Source of the DNA: Clostridiaceae bacterium
Lineage (GTDB): Bacteria > Bacillota > Clostridia > Oscillospirales > QAMX01
Direction of reading: 5' to 3'
Length of the DNA: 57,261 bases
Assembly (NCBI GenBank): GCA_018384365.1
Contig: JAHAYX010000035.1
Location: 1 to 57,261 of the forward strand
The notes beneath the pieces were generated by a model that saw only the letters and a program-made list of their open reading frames with translations, was not told the DNA's origin and searched no databases. This document shows positions 7,255-14,969 of this stretch, one piece after another. Each line of letters opens with the position of its first letter. Position 1 is the stretch's first letter. Made by a program: the position numbers and the translations under genes.

Positions 7255-7851
7255 CTATACCTTTATGATGTCTTTGAAATATTTCTCCCAAGAATCTTTG
7301 AACATTCGCTTCTCATCATTTTCCCAGCATCGTAACGTTCCTGGATCAAGTTTTAACAACCGGGCAAATGGCTTTTTCTTTAAGCCAAGGCTCTCACGAT
7401 ATTCTCGTATCATTTTCCCTTGCCCTTTATACAAGAAGCGATTGTAATCGTCCAGCAAATCATCCACCGGAACCTGATAGAGCGCTGCCAGCTTGTCCAC
7501 GATTTCTTTTGGATAATGGTCTACATATCCAACTTCAAAGTCTATGTAATGTCCTCTGGTAATTCCAATCAGGTCTGCAACCTCTTTCTGCATCAGTCCC
7601 ATGTGATGACGGCACCAACGGAGCCTGTCCGGTACATTCGGTATATCCTCATAATTCTGATACTGCTGATTGAACAACTGTGCTTCCAACAACCTGCGAG
7701 GGGCTATCAGTCGGAAACTATGGATATACATCGGTGCATACCTCACATAGCCGTCCGAAGTGGAACAAAGGATATAAATATTCTCGGAAACCTGTGCCAG
7801 AATACGCCATTTTGGTTCTTTTCTGCTCTGGGAAGGTTGGTTCTCTACCAT
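7255..7851 (-). CDS. Double helix-turn-helix (XRE-type) protein at the element end
   Basis: A 198-aa protein with two XRE/Cro-like helix-turn-helix segments: residues 76-134 (RLRWCRHHMGLMQKEVADL... with GITRGHY as the recognition turn) and 147-180 (YRESLGLKKKPFARLLKL...). The first 60 residues are unassigned. The type occurs repeatedly at the ends of clostridial integrative elements and is likely a regulator of excision or copy maintenance; this is inferred. Its ATG (7851) overlaps the tail of truncated sigK and no good ribosome site precedes it. In the excised circular form, other upstream DNA would abut it, and expression may differ. Confidence 0.65.
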   Translation of the reverse strand: MVENQPSQSRKEPKWRILAQVSENIYILCSTSDGYVRYAPMYIHSFRLIAPRRLLEAQLFNQQYQNYEDIPNVPDRLRWCRHHMGLMQKEVADLIGITRGHYIDFEVGYVDHYPKEIVDKLAALYQVPVDDLLDDYNRFLYKGQGKMIREYRESLGLKKKPFARLLKLDPGTLRCWENDEKRMFKDSWEKYFKDIIKV

Positions 7852-8195
7852 AAACGCATCTGTGAGAGGATAGCATTTTCAATGCATCGTGCCGTGTAGG
7901 TCGCTAGCCGGGTGCCCCGGTCCGGGCGATAGGTATTGATCGCCTTGATCAATCCAATCGTGCCAATGGAGAGCAAATCCTCCTGGTCGCGTGGCGAGGC
8001 GGCGTAATATTTCTTGATGATATGGGCAACAAGACGAAGATTATGCTCGATCAGCTTATTGCGCGCCTCCATATCCCCTGCGGCTGCTCGCTCCAGACAA
8101 TCCCGTTCCTCGTCCGCCGTTAATGGGTGCGGAAATGAACTGCCGTTTGACACGCCGAGCACCATGTAAAGCAAATGACAAAACAGTTCCAGCAT
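7845..8195 (-). pseudogene. sigK: sigK, N-terminal part, split by mobile element insertion
   Basis: N-terminal portion of the late mother-cell sporulation sigma factor SigK. Start ATG at 8195 behind GGAGGGTG. Typical SigK features: a hydrophobic pro-sequence-like N-terminus, SSFPHPL, ARNKLIEHNLRLVAHIIKKYY, DLLSIGTIGLIKAINTYRPDRGTRLATYTARCIEN. A normal protein continues through region 2.4 and on to regions 3-4 (about 100 more residues). Here ten unrelated residues and a TAG follow at 7845. The break point matches the skin insertion position as I remember it. Precise excision during sporulation would restore the gene; if excision is impossible the strain would lack SigK. A CATAAAAT box at 8234-8227 faintly resembles a SigE -10. 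Confidence 0.85.
7872..7886. other. Probable attachment-site junction between sigK and the element
   Basis: The sigK homology ends within the codons TGC ATT GAA AAT (7886-7875). The junction region holds a 13-bp imperfect palindrome, GCATT-TTC-AATGC (7873-7885), of the size serine-recombinase crossover sites have. The exact core cannot be fixed without the other end of the element. Confidence 0.5.
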
Positions 8196-8330
8196 ACAGG
8201 CACCCTCCAAAATATTCAGATAACCCATTTTATGAAAAAAGCAGGCATTTAGTGCATGTCCTACTGGAATCCGACGCAGATTTTTCGGTTACGCTGCGAT
8301 TACCTGTCGGAATACCACGGTGGCAAATAA

Positions 8331-8361
8331 AAAAAGCACCCGGTTTCACACCGAGTGCTTT
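8331..8361 (-). terminator. Terminator of the TRAP operon
   Basis: Arms 8334-8344 and 8350-8360 form GCACTCGGT/ACCGGGTGC with a short loop. Leftward it is followed by a run of eight T. It lies directly downstream of the TRAP permease stop codon. Confidence 0.85.
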
Positions 8362-8371
8362 TACGTATTTC

Positions 8372-10306
8372 TTACTCTGTGACAGGGGCTGCCGCTTTGC
8401 GTTTTTTCAAAATCTGAACCACCAATGTCAGAGCAATCAGTACCAGTCCAATCAGGTCTGTGACCAGATTCGGCTCGATCAGTAGCAAACCGCCCGCTAT
8501 CGAAGGCAGGATCTCCCACCAACGCATTTTGGTGAACATATAGCCCTCCATGCCGGCAGAAATCGCAAAAATGCCGATCAGCGATGTAAGGATAATCTGA
8601 ACAACGGCCAGCGGCGTCGTATCAATAAACAGCATGGCAGGGTTCAGCGCAAAGATATATGGCACGATAAAGGCCGTGATGGCCAGTCGCGTCGCATTGA
8701 TGCCGGTTTTCAGGGGGTTGGACTTTGCAATCGCTGCGCCGGCATAGGCCGCAAGAGCCACAGGCGGCGTGATATCCGCCACAATGCCGAAATAGAACAC
8801 GAACATATGCGCGGCCAGCACCGGAACGCCCATTTTAATGACGATCGGCGCCGTGATTGTCGCCATAATGACGTAGTTTGCCGTCGTCGGAACACCCATG
8901 CCGAGCACAATACAGGCAATCATAGTCAGGAAGAGCGCAAACAGCTTGCTGTTATTTGCCACAGACATCAGGACATTGATCAGATCCTGTCCGAGGCCGG
9001 TAAGTGTGACAATACCGACAATGATGCCCGCAATTGCACAGGCAACTGCAACACCGATGGTATTTTTGGCGCCGCCCTCCACTGCTTCCACGAAGGTTGC
9101 GGGCGACATCCGCGTTTCCTTGCTGAAGAAACTGATGACAATCGCCGCAAGAATTGCATAGCACGCGGAAAACGCCGGCGTCTTGCCCAGACTCATCAAA
9201 ACAACCAGCACAACGATCGGCAGGAAAAGATAGCCCTTGCGCAGGAAGAGTTTGAAGAAATTCGGGATACTCTCCTTGGGCAGGCCCTTCAGGCCCAGCT
9301 TCTTCGCCTCAAAGTGGATCATCATAAAAATGCCGACAAAGTAAAGTACCGCAGGTAAAATCGCGGAAACGGCAATTGTCGCATAAGGCGTATTGGTCAT
9401 TTCGGCCATCAGGAAGGCCGCTGCACCCATAATCGGCGGCATGATCTGGCCGCCCGTAGAGGCTGCAGCCTCCACTGCCGCAGCAAACTCCGGCTTATAG
9501 CCCGTTTTTTTCATAACCGGGATCGTCACACTGCCGCTGCCCACCGTATTGGCGACGGAGCTGCCGGAATACATACCCTCAAGCGCGCTGGAGATTACGG
9601 CAACCTTCGCCGGGCCGCCGGAAGCAAAACCGGCGACGGAATTCGCAAGGTCAATGAAGAACGCACCGATTCCCGTTTTTTCCAGGAAGGAACCCAAAAT
9701 AATAAACAGCACAATAAACGTGGCGCAAACGCCCAGCGGTGTTCCAAGCACGCCGTCCGTTGTGAAGAACAGCTGATGTACGATGCGTTTCAGAGAATAG
9801 CCGCGCGCAAACGCATACACGATGAACGCACCGGCTACTACAAGGATCGGGAATCCCACCACGCGGCGGCAGATTTCCGCAAGAAGCAGGATGCCAATCA
9901 ACGCAATCACCATATCAAGCGTTGAGATATTGATTGCTTTATTGACAATGGCTTCAAAATTGATCACATAGTACAAATAACAGCCAAAACCGACGATTGC
10001 AAATACAATGTCATACCAGGGCACATGATTGACGATCTTGGGGCTTTTCTTCCGCACAGGAAATAAAATAAATCCCATCAGAATGATATACCCGATAAAC
10101 AACGAGCGGCGCACCTGCTCCGGAGGCGTGACAAAGAGCGTCATCGTCAGCACCATAACGACAAACAGCGCCAAAAGGCCCTTGACCAGATACAGGGGCA
10201 GTCCCTCAAAATGACGCGTATTGGATTCGCGGTCAAATTCCGCCATCAGTTCATCCGCATTGACGCGTTCCTCAGCTGCAAGTTCCGAGAGGTTTTTTTC
10301 GGACAT
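8372..10306 (-). CDS. TRAP transporter permease, fused small and large subunits (TAXI type)
   Basis: A 644-aa polytopic membrane protein combining the four-TM DctQ-like subunit (about residues 38-170) with the twelve-TM DctM-like subunit. Signature GGQIMPPIMG at 285-294, followed by AAFLMAE, marks the TRAP/DctM family fused type that works with TAXI binding proteins. It drives Na+- or H+-coupled uptake of an organic anion, with the lipoprotein encoded at 10831-11775 as receptor. A DUF1850 gene lies between the two, as is common for this operon type. Substrate not deducible. The gene ends at a strong terminator. Confidence 0.9.
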   Translation of the reverse strand: MSEKNLSELAAEERVNADELMAEFDRESNTRHFEGLPLYLVKGLLALFVVMVLTMTLFVTPPEQVRRSLFIGYIILMGFILFPVRKKSPKIVNHVPWYDIVFAIVGFGCYLYYVINFEAIVNKAINISTLDMVIALIGILLLAEICRRVVGFPILVVAGAFIVYAFARGYSLKRIVHQLFFTTDGVLGTPLGVCATFIVLFIILGSFLEKTGIGAFFIDLANSVAGFASGGPAKVAVISSALEGMYSGSSVANTVGSGSVTIPVMKKTGYKPEFAAAVEAAASTGGQIMPPIMGAAAFLMAEMTNTPYATIAVSAILPAVLYFVGIFMMIHFEAKKLGLKGLPKESIPNFFKLFLRKGYLFLPIVVLVVLMSLGKTPAFSACYAILAAIVISFFSKETRMSPATFVEAVEGGAKNTIGVAVACAIAGIIVGIVTLTGLGQDLINVLMSVANNSKLFALFLTMIACIVLGMGVPTTANYVIMATITAPIVIKMGVPVLAAHMFVFYFGIVADITPPVALAAYAGAAIAKSNPLKTGINATRLAITAFIVPYIFALNPAMLFIDTTPLAVVQIILTSLIGIFAISAGMEGYMFTKMRWWEILPSIAGGLLLIEPNLVTDLIGLVLIALTLVVQILKKRKAAAPVTE

Positions 10307-10318
10307 TCACATTCCTCC

Positions 10319-10822
10319 TTAATGGTAATAATGGGCGAAACCGGACCGGACTTCAAAAACCACCGCGGCATTTCGTCCGCATAGTTCGGTCAGGCTGATC
10401 GTTTCGCCGCCGATCGTCAGGACATGGTCATACACCGTTCCCACAATGTAGGAGAGTTTGTCAAAGCGCTGGTTAAAACCCGAGATGGTCATGGTTCCAT
10501 CTTCATTGTAGGTCAGAGTTTGTCCCTCTTCCACTTCTGTCTGCACGCCTGCGCCAAAGGCGCTGTAAACGGTTTTCTCGGCATAGATTTCCCCATTCCG
10601 CAGAACAAAATAATCACAGACCAAGCTTTTGTTCACGGAATGGATAAAGCCCACAGAGAAGCCGAGGCCCTCTTCCGCCGGCCAGGAGGCATACAGCCGA
10701 CCGGTATCGGCGTCGTAGAGATCCAGCGTGGCAGGACGGACGGCCATATATACGGACACGGCCGCAATAATGAAGAGCATTATCGCGGCCGTTATCACCA
10801 ACAAAACTTTTTTACGCGGCAT
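10319..10822 (-). CDS. DUF1850 protein of the TAXI-TRAP operon
   Basis: A 167-aa protein with an N-terminal membrane anchor (residues 5-26) and an extracytoplasmic DUF1850 domain, recognisable by FIHSVNKS near residue 60, the ...TVYSAFGAGVQTE segment and the C-terminal half with YIVGTVYDHVLTI. DUF1850 proteins nearly always accompany TAXI-TRAP transporters; their role is unknown, and assembly or substrate handling are possible. It sits 12 bp before the permease start and just after the binding-protein gene. Confidence 0.8.
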   Translation of the reverse strand: MPRKKVLLVITAAIMLFIIAAVSVYMAVRPATLDLYDADTGRLYASWPAEEGLGFSVGFIHSVNKSLVCDYFVLRNGEIYAEKTVYSAFGAGVQTEVEEGQTLTYNEDGTMTISGFNQRFDKLSYIVGTVYDHVLTIGGETISLTELCGRNAAVVFEVRSGFAHYYH

Positions 10823-10830
10823 GAAACCTG

Positions 10831-11775
10831 TTATGCGATCGCACCGACTTCACGATAGTACTTCTCGGCACCCGGATGGAAGGGTACGGAAACACCTTCA
10901 ACCGCATACTTGAGATTCAGCTCAGCACCTTTGGCATGCGCCACTTCAATTTCTGTCTGATTCTCAAACAGAGCCTTTGTCATTTCATACACAACTTCCT
11001 CGGAGAGGTCGTTGCTGACAATAAACGTTGCCTTGACTGCGAGAGTCGTGACATCCTCGTCGATATTGTCATAAGTACCTGCCGGAATGTCATACTGCGT
11101 ATAGAACGGATATTTGGCAATCAGCTGCGCGGCGTGTTCGTCATCCACCGTGAGAATGGTGAAGTTTGCGCTGGTAGCCAGGTCCATAATCGCCGTTGTC
11201 GGCGCGCCTGCGGTGCAGAAGAATGCATCAATCTTGTTATCCTTAAAAGCATCCGCAGAGGCACCAAAGCCAAGGTTCTGCTTCTGGATGTCATCAAAGG
11301 TCACACCGTAAGCTTCCAGGATCTGCTTGGAGTTGAACTCCACGCCGCTGCCGGCATCACCGACGGAAACGCGCTTTCCGGCAAGATCAGCAATCGTGGT
11401 GATGCCCGCATCCGGGTTTACCACAATCTGCACGACTTCGGCGTACAGCGCAGCCATAGCAGAAAAGCCCTGGGTCTGTTCCCCAGCGAAAAGGTCCGTC
11501 CCGTTATATGCATAATCCATAACGTCATTCTGGACAATTGCCATTTCGACTTCTCCGGCTGCGATCAGCTGGATATTGGCCTTGGATGCGCCCGTGGACT
11601 GCACCGTGAAGGAATAGCCGGTCTTTTCACCCAGGATCTGGCTTACTGCCGTACCAAAGGAATAATATGTACCGGTGTTACCGCCGGTGGCAAGACGGAT
11701 TTTCTCACCGCCGCAGGCCGTCAGCATCAACGACAGCACAAGAACAATTGCAAGAACGATCGAAACTTTTTTCAC
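10831..11775 (-). CDS. TAXI-family TRAP substrate-binding lipoprotein
   Basis: Extracytoplasmic solute receptor of the TAXI (TRAP-associated extracytoplasmic immunogenic) family. The signal peptide ends in lipobox LTAC, then GGEKIRLATGGNTGTYYSFG, the N-terminal hallmark of the family, and later VGDAGSGVEFNSKQIL. The start was placed at GTG 11775, preceded by AGGAAG; an ATG at 11820 would add 15 charged residues before the signal peptide and is unlikely. It is first in its operon, behind a consensus promoter. Known relatives bind glutamate-like or other carboxylates; the ligand here is unknown. Confidence 0.88.
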   Translation of the reverse strand: MKKVSIVLAIVLVLSLMLTACGGEKIRLATGGNTGTYYSFGTAVSQILGEKTGYSFTVQSTGASKANIQLIAAGEVEMAIVQNDVMDYAYNGTDLFAGEQTQGFSAMAALYAEVVQIVVNPDAGITTIADLAGKRVSVGDAGSGVEFNSKQILEAYGVTFDDIQKQNLGFGASADAFKDNKIDAFFCTAGAPTTAIMDLATSANFTILTVDDEHAAQLIAKYPFYTQYDIPAGTYDNIDEDVTTLAVKATFIVSNDLSEEVVYEMTKALFENQTEIEVAHAKGAELNLKYAVEGVSVPFHPGAEKYYREVGAIA

Positions 11776-11842
11776 TTTATTACACTTCCTTTCCCAGTCC
11801 TGCTTTTTTGAGATGTTCACAAAAAAGCAAGACGACGTTTAC

Positions 11843-11871
11843 ATTATAATAAAAAAAGAATAACTTGTCAA
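11843..11871 (-). promoter_or_regulatory. Consensus promoter of the TAXI-TRAP operon
   Basis: Minus strand: TTGACA (11871-11866), 17-bp spacer, TATAAT (11848-11843), both perfect, about 70 bp upstream of the binding-protein start. Confidence 0.85.
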
Positions 11872-12002
11872 TAAAAACCGGAATTCTTTCCAAAAAATTT
11901 GCCAGTTTTTCATGAACGGAAATAATTATTCATTTTTGAAGTTCCATTCTGCTTCCGTTTCTATTTTCTTTTTCTGCATTTTTGTATACAAATAGACATT
12001 GC

Positions 12003-12028
12003 TGCATTTTATGACCCGGCAAAATGCA
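12003..12028. repeat. Inverted repeat in the feoB/TRAP intergenic region
   Basis: TGCATTTT (12003-12010) and AAAATGCA (12021-12028) form a perfect 8-bp inverted repeat with a 10-bp spacer. A near-palindrome CAGTCTGTTAACAGGCTG follows at 12037-12054. The 326-bp gap 11776-12101 holds these and the TRAP promoter and no gene. They could be an operator or the weak end of the feo transcript. Confidence 0.4.
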
Positions 12029-12101
12029 ATTTTTTCAGTCTGTTAACAGGCTGATTCCGGATTCCGGCGATCTCACGGAACCCGCTTTTCGCGCCCCGTA
12101 T

Positions 12102-14255
12102 TCAGCAGAACAAATTCGCCGCAGCTGCGATCAGAAAGCACAGAAGCATCCCCGCCGCTGTCGGGAGAACGGCGGCCAGAGCAGTCCACCGCCAGCTGCC
12201 GCTCTCCTTTCGGATTGTCCAGAGCGTGGTGGAGCACGGCCAGTGCATCAGGGAAAAGAGAATCACGCAAACGGCCGTCACCCAGGTCCAGCCGTTGTCA
12301 GTCAGAATCTGCCGCAGCACCCCCGGATTTGCGATATCCACAATGCTTCCCTCGGCAAGATAAGCCATGAGGGCAATCGGGACGACAATTTCATTTGCCG
12401 GGAATCCGAGAAGAAACGCCATAAGTAGCACGCCGTCCAGCCCGATGCACCGGGCAAAGGGATCCAAAAAGCCTGCGCATCGGCTCAGCAGGGAGAGTTC
12501 CCCCACCTGTACATTTGCCATCAGCCAGATGATGAGTCCGGCAGGCGCGGCAACCGCTGCCGCACGACCCAGCACAAACAGTGTTCGGTCGCAGATGGAA
12601 CGAACAATGACGCGTCCGATCTGAGGCATCCGATACGACGGCAGTTCCAGCGTAAAGGAAGATGGGACGCCTTTCAGAATGGTCCGGGAGAGCAGTTTTG
12701 AAACGGCAAAGGTCATAAAGACACCAAGCAGGATCACGCACGTCAAAAACAGCGCCGAAAGCACGGAATTGACCATTCCCCCCGTACTTCCCAGGAAAAA
12801 CAACGAAAGAATGGTGATAATCGTCGGGAAACGGCCATTACAGGGCACAAAACTATTCGTCAGCATGGCGATCAGGCGTTCCCGCGGTGAATCAATAATC
12901 CGGCAGCCCACTACCCCCGCCGCATTGCACCCGAATCCCATACACATGGTCAGCGCCTGCTTGCCGCAGGCATGACAGCGCTGGAAAGGGCGGTCCAGAT
13001 TATAGGCAATGCGCGGCAGATATCCCGAATCCTCCAGCAATGTGAAAAGCGGGAAGAAAATCGCCATCGGCGGCAGCATGACGGACACCACCCAGGCCAG
13101 AACCCGGTAAACGCCCAGCACTAACATGCCGTGCAGCCATTCCGGAGCGCCGAGCATCTGAAACCATTCCGTCAGCCGGTCCTGTATCCAGAAAAGTCCC
13201 TTTGACAGGAGCTGTGAGGGATAATTCGCGCCGGTAATCGTCAGCCAGAAGATACAGGCAAGCAGCAGCAGCATGATGGGATAGCCCGTGAACCTGCTCG
13301 TGAGAATCCGGTCCAGCCTCCGGTCGCGAGCGTCATAGCCGCTTTTTTCATACTGCACCACGCCGCGGCAGATTTCCTCCGCCTTTTTGACAGTGTGCGA
13401 TACGATTTTCTCTTTCAGATCATCCGGGTGAATGCCAAGACCGGAAAGGAAGTCTCGCGCGCGCTGCAGCGCAGCGGAAACGTCCGCGTCCGAAAGCAGA
13501 TCGCAGCCCAGGCACGCGTTGACTTCTTCCATCAGCGCGTCATCATAATCCAGCAGTTTCAGGCTCAACCAGCGTGCATTAATTTTTCCGTGCGTTTTTT
13601 CCCGGACAGCCGGGAGCAGCATCCCGATTGCCTCCTCCACCGCACCGGAATACACCACCTGACAGGCGCTTTCCTGCGGAGCACCGTCAATAACTTCGTC
13701 CAAAGCCGCAGTCAGGGCCGCAAGACTTCGTTTTTTTCGCGCAGTGGTGCCGACCACAGGAACGCCCAGGCGCCTGGAAAGCAGCGGCAGATCGATTTTG
13801 ATCTGCTTGCGTTTTGCCTCGTCCATCAGGTTGACGCAGACAAGCACTCTGTCTGTTAATTCGATCGTTTGCAGCACCAGATTCAGATTGCGCTCCAGGC
13901 ACGTCGCATCGCAGACCACGATCACGGCCTCCGCTTCACCGAAACAAATGAAATTCCGCGCAACTTCCTCCTCCGCCGAGTGCGCCATCAGCGAATAGGT
14001 TCCCGGAATATCGACCAGTACATAAGAATGACGCCGTGTTTCATGATATCCCTGTGCATTTGTGACCGTTTTTCCCGGCCAGTTGCCGGTATGTTGGTTT
14101 AAACCCGTCAAAGCATTGAAAACGGTACTTTTCCCCACGTTTGGATTGCCCGCAATTGCAACAACCCGGTCGGATTCCGAACGCTTTCTGATTTCCAGAC
14201 CGTTATCCACGGTTCCCGTTCCCACGGAGCCCTTTGTCAATCCCACCAAAATCAC
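12102..14255 (-). CDS. feoB: Ferrous iron transporter FeoB
   Basis: Membrane Fe2+ transporter with a cytosolic GTPase domain. Residues 31-190 are the G domain: G1 GNPNVGKS (36-43), G3 DIPG (82-85), G4 NLMD (142-145). A helical GDI-like segment follows, then the polytopic transport domain with two Gate-type halves (about 330-717). Length 717 aa, normal for the family. feoA lies 27 bp upstream. The start is uncertain by a few codons: the GTG at 14255 is very close to GAGAGGCGG, and TTG or GTG codons just after it fit the spacing better. Confidence 0.93.
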   Translation of the reverse strand: MILVGLTKGSVGTGTVDNGLEIRKRSESDRVVAIAGNPNVGKSTVFNALTGLNQHTGNWPGKTVTNAQGYHETRRHSYVLVDIPGTYSLMAHSAEEEVARNFICFGEAEAVIVVCDATCLERNLNLVLQTIELTDRVLVCVNLMDEAKRKQIKIDLPLLSRRLGVPVVGTTARKKRSLAALTAALDEVIDGAPQESACQVVYSGAVEEAIGMLLPAVREKTHGKINARWLSLKLLDYDDALMEEVNACLGCDLLSDADVSAALQRARDFLSGLGIHPDDLKEKIVSHTVKKAEEICRGVVQYEKSGYDARDRRLDRILTSRFTGYPIMLLLLACIFWLTITGANYPSQLLSKGLFWIQDRLTEWFQMLGAPEWLHGMLVLGVYRVLAWVVSVMLPPMAIFFPLFTLLEDSGYLPRIAYNLDRPFQRCHACGKQALTMCMGFGCNAAGVVGCRIIDSPRERLIAMLTNSFVPCNGRFPTIITILSLFFLGSTGGMVNSVLSALFLTCVILLGVFMTFAVSKLLSRTILKGVPSSFTLELPSYRMPQIGRVIVRSICDRTLFVLGRAAAVAAPAGLIIWLMANVQVGELSLLSRCAGFLDPFARCIGLDGVLLMAFLLGFPANEIVVPIALMAYLAEGSIVDIANPGVLRQILTDNGWTWVTAVCVILFSLMHWPCSTTLWTIRKESGSWRWTALAAVLPTAAGMLLCFLIAAAANLFC

Positions 14256-14282
14256 CCGCCTCTCACAAGATACGCATACGCC

Positions 14283-14516
14283 TCAGCATTCGACCAGTAT
14301 ATTTTTACTGTCTTCGCTGCGAATTGCAATCACAGCACCCCGGATTAGAAAGGCAGAAGGGTCTCCGCCCGGACTTCTTCCGATACACTCCACTTCCGTG
14401 TTTTCAATCAGCCCAATATCCAGCAAGCGCCGGCGTATCGATCCGCGCGAGCGGATTTCTTTCACTTTTGCTTTCTGGCCAGGGCTGATTTCGTTTAATC
14501 CGTGCATTCTATTCAT
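14283..14516 (-). CDS. feoA: FeoA accessory protein
   Basis: A 77-aa SH3-like FeoA protein (GQKAKVKEIRSRGSIRRRLLDIGLIENTEV, then DPSAFLIRGAVIAIRSED), which assists or regulates FeoB. A GAGGTG site lies about 10 nt before the first ATG. It is the first gene of the feoAB operon. Its upstream region (14517-14969) is unusually rich in inverted repeats and contains no gene. Confidence 0.9.
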   Translation of the reverse strand: MNRMHGLNEISPGQKAKVKEIRSRGSIRRRLLDIGLIENTEVECIGRSPGGDPSAFLIRGAVIAIRSEDSKNILVEC

Positions 14517-14556
14517 AAAAAGGGGTCACCTCAGACAAATTTGGATGTGGAAACAG

Positions 14557-14611
14557 TTTTCCACACTGTCAGTATATTGCAAAGACAGAATATCTGTGAC
14601 AGTGTGGAAAA
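14557..14611. repeat. 15-bp perfect inverted repeat upstream of feoA
   Basis: TTTTCCACACTGTCA (14557-14571) and its exact complement (14597-14611) flank a 25-bp loop that itself holds ATATT/AATAT arms. It lies about 40 bp before the feoA start. Both ends contain TTTTCCACA, which fits the relaxed DnaA-box pattern TTWTNCACA. It may be an operator, an RNA hairpin or a DnaA site; no T-run follows toward feoA. Confidence 0.55.
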
Positions 14612-14624
14612 AGGCAGGAAAAGC

Positions 14625-14640
14625 GCTCCTGCACAGGAGC
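14625..14640. repeat. GCTCCTG hairpin upstream of feoA
   Basis: GCTCCTG (14625-14631) pairs with CAGGAGC (14634-14640); leftward it is followed by GCTTTTCCTGCCTTTTT, which gives it a weak terminator-like form in the direction of feoA. Confidence 0.4.
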
Positions 14641-14706
14641 TGTACCGATCGGTGAAGCGACCAAGGAGCCGGGGCCCGCACCGTTTTCGCGATGATTTCC
14701 GGTATA

Positions 14707-14747
14707 AAAAACGCCTGTTTCCCACGCACACAGCGCAGGAAACAGGC
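14707..14747 (-). terminator. Intrinsic terminator between relQ and feoA
   Basis: GCCTGTTTCC (14747-14738 on the minus strand) pairs perfectly with GGAAACAGGC (14722-14713), then GTTTTTTAT. It is 220 nt after the relQ stop and 190 nt before feoA, so it is either a late relQ terminator or the expression platform of a feoAB leader. The DNA from 14748 to 14969 has no believable gene; an 8-bp inverted repeat (TCCGGTA/TACCGGA) sits at the relQ stop. Confidence 0.7.
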
Positions 14748-14969
14748 ATTTGATCAGTTTTGGGCGGAACACCGCCAATACCGAAAAAGGCAGAGCCATT
14801 GTACATAAAGGATATCGCCGGAGGGCGCAAGCGGCTCCAGTCCGGCACGCCGAAGCGCTGCGGGAGATGTCCGTCCGGCGCAGCATACGGTTGATTAGTG
14901 CGCGGCTTGTTAAAAAATTCTGTGAGACTGACAGCGGCGCACGAGTACAGTTATTCCGATAATCCGGTA

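Larger units (their letters stand above)
1..7877. mobile_element. Mobile element inserted in sigK (right end; skin-like sigK-intervening element)
   Basis: Everything left of about 7,877 is foreign to the sigK gene it interrupts. The sigma-factor reading frame (minus strand) is normal up to codons for Cys-Ile-Glu-Asn at 7886-7875 and then diverges into a short non-homologous tail ending at 7845. The segment is more AT-rich than the DNA to its right. It carries mobile-element functions: a ParM/StbA-type ATPase, a STAND regulator, a small protein typical of clostridial integrative elements, and an XRE-type double-HTH protein at the very end. From general knowledge, skin-type elements split sigK at this codon position in Bacillus and Clostridioides and are removed by a serine recombinase. 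No recombinase and no C-terminal sigK half are in the window; both would lie beyond base 1. The exact boundary is an estimate. Confidence 0.75.

Noticed and set aside
14557-14611. Replication origin suggested by DnaA-box-like TTTTCCACA sites
   Set aside because: Only two matching sites, part of one inverted repeat, and no dnaA, dnaN or AT-rich unwinding region nearby.
14531-14886. Minus-strand open frames of about 105 codons between relQ and feoA
   Set aside because: They run through a strong terminator and give low-quality sequence; no ribosome site.
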